Shown here piece after piece: positions 52,965 through 64,000 of a stretch of DNA of 64,000 nt; positions within the stretch are counted from its first letter, which is position 1; the number at the start of each line of letters is the position of its first letter. Both the position numbers and the translations under genes were made by a program. Below the pieces are notes generated by a model. The model ran no database searches. It was not told the origin of the DNA and saw nothing but the letters and a program-made list of their open reading frames with translations. Source of the stretch: Aspidiotus rigidus (Eukaryota > Arthropoda > Insecta > Hemiptera > Diaspididae); contig JAVHKY010000059.1 of NCBI GenBank assembly GCA_035079385.1, positions 2,158,001 to 2,222,000 on the forward strand. Direction: 5' to 3'.

Positions 52965-54700
52965 CTAATTGTCAGATTTGAGTACCTATTATGAATAGAA
53001 AATTCTTCTCCAAGGTTTATTTTTACTTCATTGTTACGACTTGAGTTGGTCAATAAACTGTGTCAGTCTCTTTTGAGGTGCTTTTACGAAAGAATCACTG
53101 GTCAAGTACGCAATTTCTAATTGTGGTGGCGTGAAATTCCAGTTTACAAAATAAATATTAGGCTTTTAACCTGTCTCTCTTCTTAAACCTGCGCGCATCG
53201 TCATTATTCTAATAGGTTTACCGTTTTTTGGAAAAACTTGATCAACTCAGTTTTATTGTGAAGTGTTTTTCTAAACGAGTAAAAACATGAAGTTTTATGT
53301 ATTTGATTTAACAGAACTAAGATAGTATAGGGATAATTAATATTATCGACTAGTCTGGCGGACTGTTCCACTCTCGTTCTCGCGAAAAACTTACGAGTCA
53401 ACACGAATCCGTCATACCCGTGTATATTCTAATTACGATCTCGGGATGTTAATTTTATTCTCGAATAAATTGAATAATTTAATTGATTTTTTTTTTTTAA
53501 TATTCGATCCTAGGTTAATATTGTGAAAGATTTACCGATATAATGTGAATTTTAAATATTTTTAAGATCTTTATTCGACCTTCATTCAACACTGCTCACC
53601 AAACGCGCACGTAACCAGTTTATATAGACTTCATAAACTCCTATTTCTTCTTCATCGCGGTATTTCATTCGAAAATTTTATGTACACTTTTTTTCCTCGA
53701 TTTTTCGTAGATGTTCGGTTCGAATTATGAAAATTTTTCATCGATTATGTAACGCAGATGACATTTGAAGCTCACGAAATGTGGTGATTGCCGGTATTTT
53801 GTAAGGGAGGGCTAAGGAAGGAATTGCGCGCTGATAAACAAAAATCGTCATTCGCCGTACACAAAAGATCGCAGGTACGAAATATTGAAAAGGTGTCTCA
53901 TCACTTGTATTTTGAAAAATAGTCTCATCTGCCCGCTCACATTTACGACGTACGGCTCACGACCTACTGTTCACTTTAACCTTCAAATTTAGGTACGAAA
54001 CTGGCAAGAGTTGTTTGCAAGGTTAAGAAAATTTCTGGCAGAAACCCCAGATAATTTGTGCAACAGTCTCGTTCTTCGTTTACGTATTTCAAGAGTTACT
54101 CTCCACGATGACTACCTGAAGTTTTTTTTTCTTCTTCTTCTTCGATGTATCGACAGTCTTACTGAAATTAGTGGTAGCGTGTAGGACTTTTGCAATTAAT
54201 AAAACAGCCTGTGCGGTATTTCGCTGTACGCGTTCTTCGACATTTCGAACTCCGGCAATCCGGCGGTAGTACGCGGGATCGTTTCTGAATCCAGAAATAA
54301 ATGTGGGCAGGCCAGTGGGGGCCTTGTGCTACCGTTGTATGCTCGCGTTACCTCGTCCCCTGCCGATCATAGTAATCGTCATATTCAACGCTGCTGAGCG
54401 ACACAAGCAATCCGCTACGGCTTATAGTTTTCTGTTTCTAAAATAGATCACGTGTTGCGGACACGAAAAAGAATTTATATTTAGATTTCGAATCCGTTCG
54501 TCAGTGCATACGATTCTGAGTTAAAAATCTCGACTTCTATACGCGAACGTAATTCGGAAAATGAAAATGAATTAGAAAATTTGTTTTTAGTTTCGGAAAA
54601 CGCGATCGAGTGTTTCTTATAACGTTGTTATTGGTGAAGTTCGATGCAGTATTGATGACGAAAGAATGTGATTCGCTGATGTGCGTGTGATTTGTAAAAT
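52965..54700. other. No recognised feature
   Basis: Unique-looking sequence. There is no motif-bearing open frame and no shared repeat. This could be NFI 5' non-coding or intronic DNA. Confidence 0.4.
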
Positions 54701-54705
54701 GTACT

Positions 54706-55098
54706 CTAGTGGTGCGTCTGTGTATCGTATTTGGAATGGTATGTAATGTTGAATACCCATTGTAATTGTTGTCTGTATATCAAGACCAGCTTGTTTGTGA
54801 ATTTTAGCCAAGTTTCGTAGTAATCGTAGGGGTCAAAGTCCGGATTGGCGTTACATCGCTCGATTTGATTTGTTTTGAGATTTAAGTACCTACCTTTTTC
54901 TTGGACGGGAATATGAAGCTCAACCAATGAGTTGATAAGCTTCTTTGGTTGTGCGATGAAATTCGGAAAGTTTGATATGATACCCTCTGGAGTACAACAA
55001 TGCTCGAGGTCCAGATGACTCATGCAGGTAATTCCAGACAAGAGTTGAAAGGCACTTCTGATAAGTCGTAGATTGGCAGTCAATTTGCAGTTGATCAT
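54706..55098 (-). CDS. Unrecognised 130-codon ORF antisense to NFI
   Basis: An uninterrupted frame beginning with an ATG at 55098 and stopping at 54706. The composition is natural (SHLDLEHCCTPEGII, VELHIPVQEKGRYL, DFDPYDYYETWLKF), with no simple repeats, signal peptide or membrane segment. I do not recognise it. A GT-AGGT-like donor sits inside it (AAAAAGGTAGGT, about 54885-54896), so it could be an exon ending there. It lies ~330 bases upstream of the NFI exon on the other strand. It may be a host gene, a captured fragment or chance. Confidence 0.3.
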   Translation of the reverse strand: MINCKLTANLRLIRSAFQLLSGITCMSHLDLEHCCTPEGIISNFPNFIAQPKKLINSLVELHIPVQEKGRYLNLKTNQIERCNANPDFDPYDYYETWLKFTNKLVLIYRQQLQWVFNITYHSKYDTQTHH

Positions 55099-55429
55099 CG
55101 ATTTTTTACGGTACTAGAAAACTGCCGCTTCTCTGCTCCGTCATCGCGCAGTTCTCGTAGACGGTGAAGAGTGTATTTTTATCCGCAAGCCGGGCTCTGC
55201 TACGTTCTTTGTTACTCGACTTGTAAACTATCGTCCGGTTACGTCAGCGGTTGGGCTCGCGTATAGCTGTATAGTGCACAAACTAGAGTATATGCTGAAG
55301 ATTTGGGTCCCACTGCGATGTGCTGATTGAGAGAAATCCTAACTCATATCCAGACATTTCTCATGTACTCCTCCGTATTTACACACGATAAAAATTATGC
55401 TGATTTGCTCTTCTTTTATGTTGCATTAG

Positions 55430-55585
55430 GATGAATTTCACCCGTTCATTGAGGCACTGCTGCCAAATGTAAAATCGTTTTCGTACACGTGGTTCAATCT
55501 GCAAGCTGCGAAACGTAAATATTTCAAAAAACACGAAAAACGTATGTCGCTAGAGGAGGAACGTCGTTGTAAAGAAGAATTGATG
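55430..55585 (+). CDS. NfI: Nuclear factor I (NFI) coding exon, N-terminal DNA-binding domain
   Basis: A 156-base exon (52 codons, phase 0 at both ends) preceded by a pyrimidine-rich ATGTTGCATTAG acceptor and followed by the donor GTAAGT. It encodes [20 protein letters not shown], then [20 protein letters not shown] and [10 protein letters not shown]. This is the start of the conserved NFI/CTF DNA-binding and dimerisation domain, a nuclear transcription factor that binds TTGGC(N5)GCCAA. In vertebrates the same segment opens the large second exon. Here an intron follows after EELM. The preceding short exon (start codon) and the next exon are not visible in this window, so the flanking introns are long and probably hold most of the TEs described. 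Confidence 0.92.
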
Positions 55586-55589
55586 GTAA

Positions 55590-56823
55590 GTGTTGGTAAT
55601 TTTCATTTTCACTTAGATAATAACAATCGGTTGCTTCAAAATTCCACCGTAAACGACTTGAAAGTCCATCGTCTGAATTCACGAGCATCTATAAAGAAAC
55701 TACTTTCAAAGTTGATATTCACGTATCCCTAGTCATGCGCACTTATTTGCTACTTTATGTTTGGTACATATTTTCCTCTCACTCTCTACTTCATCTTTTC
55801 TGTTGTTTTTGGATCGTATTTTTTATTTTGATTCGAGTTCTCGAATGTTTCTCTACATTCAACGTTTGTTGTGTTAAATTTTCTGGAAGGTTGAGAAAAG
55901 AATTCATGGATATAACAACAATCTGACTCTGCATTCGTCGATATGATGTGCTAAAGAAACGCTCTAAACTTCGGGTTTTTCGTACAAACTTTGGAAATTT
56001 GGTCACATATGTTTGGAGTTTTTTTTGGGGGAAAACCCGCTCTTATTTGTTGGGGAACATTCTCAAGCAATTATCGCGAGCGTGAGCGCGTCCGACTTTG
56101 ATGACATCATAATTGTCGGGAAAATGTCCAGAGACTTGAAATATTTTTGAGTCATTCTTTTGTATGAGGAGGAACTTGAGGACACGATCAACTTGTGACG
56201 TGACCAACCTAAGTTGGAAGAATTTATCTTGGTTAGATGTAGACATTTTTCTAGATTATATCAAGTTCAGAGAGAGCCTTCAGAAGAGATTTACTGTTCC
56301 TTATCGAACAATAAGATAAATATTTCATCGTATATACTGAGGTATACACATAGTATAGATAAATACAGTCAATATTCACTCTCACACGGCTAAAGACTCC
56401 CTTACAGCAACTCTTTAAGCTTCGCGTTATCCTTCCTTCGATCAAACTTAACAAAACAATTTCAATCGGTTTTGTACGTCTCAAAAACCTAATACGTCTA
56501 TACTCACTCAAGTATAAGGAAAACAAAAATGAGACAAGTTGTTTTCCACGAGATCGCGAAGCTCGCGGGTTCTCCGCTTCCCTTGCAACGTTTGCTATAG
56601 TCTCTAATTTCTTTTTAAGCCTAATTTGAGATTTAGAAAATTTGATGAGTCAGAAGGAGAGAGAAAGAAGTGGTTCGAGAGATTCCAAATTGCAAGTTAT
56701 GAACTCAAACTTGAGAAAATTCTCTGTGACTTGGAATTGAAATCAAGTATAACCTACACGCTAATTTTAGATCGCAAATAATAATCCTAAGATCGATGCA
56801 GAAATTTTATGGATCCCTTTTCA
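55590..56823. other. NFI intron sequence, nothing recognised
   Basis: Begins at the NFI donor. It contains a segment (56545-56620, GCGGGTTCTCCGCTTCCCTT) that is a diverged copy of 35110-35190. No coding motif. Confidence 0.5.
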
Positions 56824-58239
56824 CAGGCGCGTAGATAGAAGAAGTTTCTGGGGGGGGGGGAGGTTTGAGCGCTGAAAATTTTTTTTACTTTCTCCCTCGA
56901 AAGCTTTCTCCACCCCTCTAAATAGTTGGTACACATTATGGGTATCAAAATACACGATTTTTAAAGGAGGCCGTATAATACGAATATTTTTGGATCAATT
57001 TCAGGCGTGTAATTTTCAAAAAGAAATATTATGTGAACATATTGTTGTATAGATATAGTAAAAATAGATAAATGTAGGTAATTGAGTATAAATATTCAAG
57101 TACGAGTATTAAGTATGTGATACGTGTGCTCAACGATCAATTAGAATATCTCACTATTTGAGTTGAAGTCTTCTTGTGCTTTCTGCAAATCTATCTAAGA
57201 CTTCTTCAACGGTCAGCGTAAACCTGCGTTTAATGAACAATGATGCCAGTCCGTTCAACCTTTCCCCTGATGTTGTGCTTCTTAAATACGTTTTAATTAA
57301 CCTCAAGCTGGAGAATGAACGCTCACTTGTGGTTGTGGTGACAGGAAAGACTAGCAAAATTTGTAACAATTTCCTAACGTTCGAGAACATGTCTTCAACG
57401 CATATTTCGAATAGTTCAGAAGGAGTCAGTTTCCCAATTCCTTCTCTAGCTTTCCTCCATAATTTAATTTCGCCAGAAAGTTCTGTTTCTCCTGTACATC
57501 TCAAAAGTGAACTGTAGGTATTCATAAATTTTTTGCCGCAATTGGGGTCAAACTCTAAGTGAGGTAAAATTCTTGAAAACGTAGACACAATTCCACCATG
57601 CTGGGTGAAACGTTCGTTGAAACTCTGAATAATGAAGTCAAGAAACGGTGCAAAAACTGCTATTCGAAAGTAAGATTCTGGGCCATCGGTCATCACATTA
57701 CACCGCTGGGTCGATCTTTTACATACACGTGGAGTTTCAACCAAAATATGATGCTTCGCACAAAATTCTTTCACTCCTTCAAATATTTTTGTAAATTCTT
57801 CATCTATATTATTCCTGAGGTTTTGAACTTTTTCTTGAACAGTTTTTGCAGTTTCCATTGAACTTTTTAAATCCAATATCTTTGTTTGTAAAAATCGACT
57901 GAGAGGCAATGTCAGAGCAAAAACTTTGGAAATTACTAGCAGGGATACTTGAAAAGCAATATTCTTGATACTGTGTAGTAATTGATAAGCTGCAGCTGAT
58001 GTATCTTTATCACGACTTTCACAGAAGTTTTCTAACGCTTCCATTACAGAATCTTGAAGTTCCAAAAATGTCAGCACTGCTTCGTGTCGTTGGACCCATC
58101 TTGTGGGCATACATTTTTTTCCTGACCCAAATTAGAGCTGAAGAACGACTTTTTTTTCTTTCTTCTTTTCTTCTTTTTTTTTTTTTTTTTCGCGCTCTGA
58201 GGGGGGGGGTTGACCCCCCCCCCCGTATCTACGCGCCTG
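56824..58239 (-). mobile_element. Internally deleted hAT transposon
   Basis: The terminal inverted repeats CAGGCGCGTAGATA (56824-56837) and TATCTACGCGCCTG (58226-58239), followed inward by G- or C-runs, bound a 1.4-kb element carrying the C-terminal half of a hAT transposase. CAGG-type ends suit hAT. The 8-base flanks do not match, so the duplication has decayed or the ends have shifted. Confidence 0.8.
57154..58125 (-). pseudogene. hAT transposase, C-terminal half
   Basis: More than 318 open codons. EKKCMPTRWVQRHEAVLTF carries the conserved TRW block that follows the second catalytic Asp in hAT enzymes. Then come a long helical insertion region, FMNTYSSLLR, and the C-terminal dimerisation motif TTTTSERSFSSLRLIKTYLR with RLNGLASLFI. 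It resembles the ZMYM/52-kDa-repressor-like hAT group. The BED zinc finger and the first catalytic acidic residues are missing because only ~115 bases remain between TRW and the terminal repeat. No stop or frameshift interrupts what is left, so the deletion derivative is fairly recent or the frame has been lucky. Confidence 0.85.
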
Positions 58240-58249
58240 ATTGTTGAGG

Positions 58250-59915
58250 ATTGAGATCAAGCAAAGTGAATCAAAACCTTTTGAGGACTACTGATAAATG
58301 ATGATCAGAGACCGGATTTTTTGGCAAAAAAACCTGTGAATTTCGGCGCTTAAATTCAAAAATTCGGCGATGTTTGGCATTTAAAAGAAAAGAGGGAAAA
58401 ATACGCGTTTTTCAGTACATTTACTCACTCTTGATAAAAATTATTCAATTTCCAACCAAAATTACATCACTTTTCACCAGAACTAATCAATTGTGGAAGA
58501 AAAAATTTATCAATTTTTAATTAAAACTGCCTCACTTGAGAGCAAATTTTGTTGATTTTTTCCAATCAAAATTACTTAGCTTCAGGCCCAAATTTATGAA
58601 TTTTTTGTCAAAGATTGGCTCAAAATTCAGTATTTTTTTCAAACGAAATCCACCTGATTTCAGGCAAAATTTGGTAATTTTTAACAAAATAATTAACAAT
58701 TTAGCATGAAATTTCTCAGTTCTATTGCAAACTAAGATTTGTAGTAATTTCGGCATTTTTTAGCATTCTCATCAATTTTGGCATTTATTCCGGTTTCGGC
58801 ATTTTTCGGAAAAATAGAATTTTTTTTCCTGCGTCCCAGATTGAAACTTCATTTTGATTCTCATTCATTTCGCCCTTCAGGAGAAAAGTGCCAAATGCCA
58901 ATGAATCCGGTCTCTGATTATGATATTTTTCAAATTCCGAAAACGCTTTGCGATCCTAGGATAGGTCGAAGGGTACAAAAATGAAAGGATTACTTAGATT
59001 TGAATTCTCAAACCGGGATAAAATATACGAGTAAAATTCGAGGCTCAAAAAGTTCTTGTGATACTGTCGGAAACGTCGGCTAAAAAATTTAGGAAATTAT
59101 TATTGTTAAAAATTTATCGGGTATAGTCCAGAGAGGATTAAAAATAAGTAAAGATCTTTGTTAGTTCTATATCAATATTTTGAGTATGCCATCTCCAATA
59201 CATAGAATAAATTTCAAGGTTCTCAATATTTATCGCAGAGCAATTCAATGAAAGAAAATTCGAAAAATTGATAAAACTTTCCAATTTCATCGTTATTCTT
59301 CAAAAGGAAAGTTATTCAAAATCACCTCGTATTATAAATCTTTGAATATTTATTTATGTGTGTATAAACACCATCAAAGTTTCAAATCAATTTTTTGGCC
59401 TGAACAGGTCAGTAGCTTCCCATATTTTCTAATACTCCGAATCCACGTAATTCACCTCTTCTGTAGCTTCAATTCCATCTAGGCACTCATCTAAAACTTA
59501 GGATTTCATCCGTTCCTCCTTGATCAATCCTTAATTCGGATATCCGCCTCGATATTACTGAAATCCCAATACATACATCAACAAAATCATTTCTTCAGAG
59601 TTTTTCTCCCAATTCTGTCTCACTCTGCATCACAAACTCGAACCGTTGTACAAGATGGCGTCTTCATTGACGATTGTGACGGTGACTTTTGATGTAAATG
59701 CGTGCACCGTCACACTTGAGTTACAGAGAACAGCCGTGCACAGCGGAGTATCACTCAAAAAATCATAAAGAAATTACTAGCACGATGAACTACCTCCAAT
59801 CCACCCCTTTCTGCGATACCATCTAATTCATTATTCATAATTTATTGTACTTTTTTGTGGAGGATCTCGAGAGCAGGTTAAGTGGACATCCATTTTGTTT
59901 TTCAAGTGAACCTCA
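58250..59915. other. AT-rich intronic sequence
   Basis: A loosely periodic AAAATT(T/A)... AATTTTT region at 58320-58760, with repeated (T)CA(A)AATT-like words, reads like low-complexity DNA. No gene seen. Confidence 0.45.
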
Positions 59916-59917
59916 CA

Positions 59918-60090
59918 CCCACGGTCGGACTGGGCCGGGTGGCTGACTGGCGATCCCCAGGGGCCCGGCAAGAAGAGCCCCTTACAAGAAAAATTTGTTG
60001 CATGAATTTTTTTAGTGGGAGAGGAGGTTAAGGGGGCCCCAAATTATCGTAATCACCAGGGGCCCCGGTATGAGCCAGTCCGACTCTACT
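59918..60090. mobile_element. Small hAT-like MITE
   Basis: Left GGTCGGACTGGGCC with CCAGGGGCCCGG, right CCAGGGGCCCCGGTATGAG with CCAGTCCGAC: inverted ends around ~100 bases. The flanks TCACACCC and TTACACCC could be an 8-bp duplication with one mismatch. The GGACTGG / GGGCCC ends are typical of small insect hAT-type MITEs. Confidence 0.6.
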
Positions 60091-60094
60091 TACA

Positions 60095-61197
60095 CCCCTT
60101 TGGTAGTCCATTTTACCTGCACTGGCTCGTCAATTTAATACAACAAAAAAGTCCTAAAAAATTTTGTATAAATTTAAGAGCTAGAGATTTCAAATTTGTA
60201 TGTTTTTCTCTTCTCGGGAAAATCTCTTCTTTTCAGTTTTTTTTTTCCAAGTAAACTAATTCAGGCTAAGATTGGAGGTTCTCTTGCTTGAGTTAGAAAA
60301 TAGGTGCTACGTTCTGTAGAATTTGTTAATTTTCAAGATGTTGGAAGTTATGAGTACGTTTACACTATTACCACCATGCATCGTAAAAAATTACACTCGA
60401 GTTCTTTAATGTCTCTGAAATTATTCCAAGATTTCAAAAGTAAGGTGTAGTTTCATTTTTGACGAAAAATTGTTTACATTTTGTACCCACAAATCGCCTC
60501 AATCACCTGTCTCAAAACTTCCCTGCAAAACGATTATGATCCGATTTTGAATGCCACTGGCACTGTAAATCTATTGGAACAATCTTGCGAGGATCCTCTC
60601 AATTTTTCGACCCCGAAAATACACGTTGTACAAATAAAATTTTCGTGAAAAGTTGAACTGTTTTTCAGATATGTCAAAAGTATAATAAAAAACAACGATA
60701 CGTATTCCTTCTTTTTTTCTACTACAGGTGTTGTTTTAAATCATAATAAAATCTGTATGAACGTTCCCGCATTGATTCCCAAAGAGAAGTACGAATACGC
60801 GATACTAATTTCAATTTCCTAAAATATATTGTAATGAATGAAGATACCGGAGCATTATTATTTCCCCTCACGTACGAAGCCACGGTACATTGTCTCAAAG
60901 AAAGGGAATTACGATAGGATTCGGAATGATACCACCTGCAATTCTACGCACATTATACGATGATATTAAATAACCATCTTGAACACACGTATTTTAATCT
61001 TTATAGTTAAATCACAAATTATGCTGTCAAGATTTCAAAATCTTTACGGATTCGATGCCCAAGGAATAAAAATTTTTGAACGGTCGGAACTTATAATATT
61101 AAACATTAGTTTCATTATATTTCACAGGCCTTTGTTATAGTCTTCGGTGCTCCAATTTGGAGTGTAAATTTTTTTCTTTTGCTTAATAAGTAAATAT
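60095..61197. other. AT-rich intronic sequence
   Basis: No recognised gene or repeat. Confidence 0.5.
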
Positions 61198-61223
61198 TTG
61201 TTCTTCATTTTTCATTCTAAACA
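61198..61223. repeat. Left 26-base direct repeat flanking the Jockey element
   Basis: TTGTTCTTCATTTTTCATTC plus CTAAACA-like tail is repeated exactly at 63975-64000. The repeat could extend past the window edge. Confidence 0.7.
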
Positions 61224-61517
61224 AATGAAAATGAAGAGTCCATTCCTTATTCTTTGTACTTGACAAAGACCTCAGAATATTGTTTTGGCAATTGATTCAG
61301 TAGTTTACAGTTGATGTTTAGAATTTTTTTTTTAAATTGAATTGTCATATTTTTTTTTTTTTTTTTTTTTATAAACCGTTCTAGTACAATCTTAAAATTC
61401 ATGAAAGTTTTAAATTAGTACTTGTAGTAATTGAGTGTTAAGTTTTACGTTACATAGCACCGGCTTCATCAAGCTGTGCTTTTTTATTTAGCAATGAGAA
61501 AGTACTAGTAATCTAAT

Positions 61518-62709
61518 CTATACTAAATAGCCGGGTTTTGTTCTATGGAGTCTTCTAATTTCAGCATTCAGCAACAGCTCGAGTGCCTCTGGATTCGGGT
61601 GGAGGTGCAGCCTCTTTTCGTGGTTGCCGGCGTACGTTTTTGTTGTTTGGTTGAAGTCGGGAATTTGGAGATCTCGGTAAAGGTCCTCCATTCGGATGTA
61701 CCGACGGGCATTGGTCAAATTTGTTTTGTGTTCGCTGGATGATCAGCCGATTTGAGGGCTTTGTGCAGCCCCAGACCGGTATAGCATACGTCCACACTGG
61801 CCTCACCACCTGCATGTATAGTAGTCGTTTGCAATACAGACTAAGCTTGGAATGTCTGCCTATCAGCCAGTATATTTGTTCAAATTTGATAGCAAGTTGC
61901 TCTTTCTTCATCTTTACATGAGTTTTGTACTCGTAGTTCAATCTCGAATCAAGGTGGACACCGAGATATTTGGCTGAGTCTTCTTGCGCGATTGGTGTTC
62001 CACTGAGGTAGACCCTGTATTTTGCATCTGAGTTGCGGAGAGCGTAGGTGACGTGTACTGTTTTCTGCGAGTTTATCTTAATTCTCCAGTCCCTTGCCCA
62101 TTGATTGATTTTGTTAGCTGCCAGCTGGAGCTTAGCGGTTGCGTTTTCTTGCGATTTGCTGACAGACAGGATAGCAGTGTCATCTGCAAAAGTTGCCACG
62201 GTAGTTTCATCCAGAGTCGGTAGGTCTGCGGTATATAGTAAATAAAGAGTAGGCCCCAGGACACTCCCCTGGGGCACTCCGGCCTGGATTGGATACGTTC
62301 TTGATCGGTTGTTATCCACCGTCACGAAGAATGTTCGGTTCTCCAAGTATGATTCCAACAGTTGGCATACATTCCCAGGCAGTGTTGTGCTGATTTTGTG
62401 TGTTAATCCAGCATGCCACACTCTGTCGAAAGCCTGCCAGATATCGATAAATACAGTGGAGCAATACTTTTTTTCTTCAAACGCTTTCTCTATCACTGTT
62501 GTGACCCGCTGAACTTGGTCTACTGAAGCATGCACTTCCCGGAAACCAAATTGGTGGTTGGGGAGGTCGATTAATGGCTTGATGCGCTTTAGTACAAGTT
62601 TTTCGTACAGTTTTGACAGAGCTGTGAGCAACGAGATAGGCCTATAAGATACAGCCTCCGTCGTACGTTTTCCTGGCTTAGAAATCAGTTTTGAGGCACT
62701 GTGGAACAT
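61518..62709 (-). pseudogene. Jockey reverse transcriptase and C-terminus
   Basis: [20 protein letters not shown] (motif 1), [14 protein letters not shown] (motif 2), [16 protein letters not shown] (motif A), [20 protein letters not shown] (motif B), [12 protein letters not shown] (motif C), [13 protein letters not shown] and [14 protein letters not shown] (D/E), then [16 protein letters not shown] frameshift near 61715 moves to the terminal frame, [17 protein letters not shown] to RLHRTKPGYLV with the stop at 61518. That end (NAPRYVxNxxIxxDL-like) is typical of Jockey. Another frameshift at ~62700 separates it from the upstream frame. Confidence 0.9.
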
Positions 62710-63974
62710 GTTTTAATCGCAAACTTGCATTGACTATGTAAGTTATCATTACAACACCCTTCTTTGATAACTCTTTCAGTGCTGTGGCAGGTATTTCGTC
62801 ATTTCCCACCGCCTTCCTTGAGTTGAGTTCATCGATTTCCTTCGCTATCTCCAGTGGTGCGACCAATTTGAGATCCTGATCCATTTTGGTAGTGTATTGC
62901 TGACAGGATTCGCGGATTAATATCGTGATGGGGCTGAAAGACAGTTGATAAGTGGTGAGCAAAAGCCTCCGCCTTTTCTTTATCATTCCTTGTCCATATT
63001 CCATTATACTTCAAGGGTGAGATGTGAGCAGTCGGTCTCTTGAGCTTTTTAGTGGCTCTCCATTCAGCTTCTGGACTGAGGTTCATCAAGTAGCTAGCCA
63101 GGCACTCCTCCTTGTACTTTTTAATGAGCCGATTCAATTGGTTACTAACTCTGTTAAACGTTGTCTTGTCGGCCGGATGCCTGGTTCTGTGCCACACTCG
63201 TCTGGTTCGCCGACGTTCACGAACTAGTTCACGTATGGCTCGTGGGTAAGAGATCTCATAGCTTGGTGTTTCTTCCATTTTAGGAGTTGCATTTTGAGCT
63301 GCTTGACGTATTATTTCGGTTAATCGCCTAGCGTGATCATCCAGCTCGTTTGTCGTTTTCAGGCGGACCCTGAGATCAAGTAGGGAGTCCAGCTCAGTCC
63401 TAAAACGGTCCCAGTCCGTCCTCTTGTTGGTTAGTGTAGGGTTCTTCTTCCTACGTATTACCGTATCACTTAACGTGATGATGACTGGCACATGGTCAGA
63501 AGTCAGGTCTTCGATGTTTTTGGCTTCAAGGTAGCTATCCGCTATTCCTTTGCTGATGAAGAAGTCGATCAGGTCCGGTGTTTTATTGACATCGGATGGC
63601 CAATATGTTGGTCTGCCTGATGAGACAACGCTACATGCGTGTGTGTTGATTGCCTCTAAGAGCTCTCTGCCCCTGCTTGAAGTGAGCCTCGATCCGAAGT
63701 CCAGATGCTTGGCGTTGAAATCACCGCCGCACAAGAACCGTGATCCCAGCTTTTGTAGGATCACACCATACTGGTCTCGTTTTATGCTGTGTTTGGGTGG
63801 GCAGTAAGCAGATGCGATTCTCAGCTCAGCTCCGCCATATTTAACAGTGACCACTGTACCTTGAAAGTACTCATACTGTAGATGGTCGAGGAGCTGATGG
63901 TGGAGTATATTGTTCTTAATTATTATTGTTGCTCCACCATGTGCGCCGCCGTCCGGATGCGGTGAGTGGTACAG
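62678..63974 (-). pseudogene. Jockey endonuclease and linker
   Basis: LYHSPHPDGGAHGGATIIIK, IASAYCPPKHSI, FLCGGDFNAKHLDFGS, TPDLIDFFISKG and LTSDHVPVIITL are the AP-endonuclease motifs from the middle of the domain on. The N-terminal third (with the first metal-binding residues) is missing by truncation. The linker has YEISYPRAIRELVRERRRTR and KYKEECLASYL. A frameshift near 62900 leads into LEIAKEIDELNSRKAVGNDE (RT motif 0). Confidence 0.9.
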
Positions 63975-64000
63975 TTGTTCTTCATTTTTCATTCTAAACA
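63975..64000. repeat. Right 26-base direct repeat flanking the Jockey element
   Basis: Exact partner of 61198-61223. It runs to the last base of the window. Confidence 0.7.

Larger units (their letters stand above)
61224..63974 (-). mobile_element. 5'-truncated Jockey-clade LINE
   Basis: A minus-strand element with endonuclease and RT but no RNase H. It is truncated inside the endonuclease (high-coordinate end) exactly where the 26-base flanking repeat begins. A poly(A) tract (T21 on +, 61350-61370) follows the coding end. It is ~125 bases short of the left flanking repeat, so either the 3' end includes transduced DNA or the boundary differs. Confidence 0.8.

Noticed and set aside
1..64000. 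CRISPR arrays, phage, operons or integrated virus
   Set aside because: No regularly spaced short repeats with unique spacers, no capsid or envelope genes, and no compact gene strings; everything recognisable is eukaryotic TE or host exon.

Overview
This is animal nuclear DNA, most likely from an insect (Hymenoptera is plausible, not proven). The reasons are AT-rich non-coding sequence, GT-AG exon boundaries, one recognisable coding exon of a conserved animal transcription factor (nuclear factor I, 55430-55585, + strand), and a dense, nested load of non-LTR retrotransposons (RTE, R1, I-like and Jockey clades), Penelope-like elements (PLEs) with GIY-YIG endonuclease, a hAT remnant and palindromic MITEs. 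There is no bacterial or viral gene organisation. The window is best read as a TE-filled intron or 5' region of the NFI gene. A possible small minus-strand host gene (17589-17900) lies far upstream in the same window.

Layout. 0-2.2 kb: nothing recognised. 2.2-4.1 kb: a tandem array of ~160-bp monomers in a ~644-bp higher-order unit, running into the first ORF of a degraded RTE retrotransposon (4.06-7.25 kb, +). 7.57-9.88 kb: a 5'-truncated R1-clade element (-) flanked by a perfect 14-bp target-site duplication. 9.9-13.4 kb: mostly featureless. 13.46-13.98 kb: a non-autonomous element with a ~46-bp internal minisatellite. 14.35-16.9 kb: a MULE remnant, then PLE-A1 with inverted arms. 19.7-26.1 kb: a stack of nested insertions. 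An I-like LINE with RNase H (-) is split by a minisatellite element (itself carrying a 147-bp PLE tail) and by a + strand LINE fragment. That fragment contains a palindromic MITE with TAA target duplication, and the MITE was hit by PLE-B1, which carries an 11-bp target duplication. 28.5-30.2 kb: a foldback element with a tRNA-like segment. 31.4-33.4 kb: PLE-B2. 40.2-44.4 kb: PLE-C, PLE-A2 with inverted arms, and an R1 fragment. 50.0-53.0 kb: foldback element, minisatellite element, PLE-A3 and LINE remnants. 54.7-55.6 kb: an unrecognised ORF and the NFI exon. 56.8-58.2 kb: internally deleted hAT. 61.2-64.0 kb: a 5'-truncated Jockey element (-) with an apparent 26-bp duplication at both edges.

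Most interesting: (1) three PLE copies (A1, A2, B1) share one architecture, a 5'-truncated body with an inverted extra copy of its own 3' end attached head-to-head. In A2, and probably A1, the inverted copy also carries flanking target DNA. (2) Hammerhead-ribozyme-like cores recur at the 3' ends of the PLEs, including a 147-bp tail-only insertion with its own 8-bp target duplication. (3) A non-autonomous, minisatellite-bearing TIR element family occurs about five times in the window. Nearly all TE genes are broken by stops or frameshifts, so they are fossils. Only the NFI exon looks like an intact host coding sequence.
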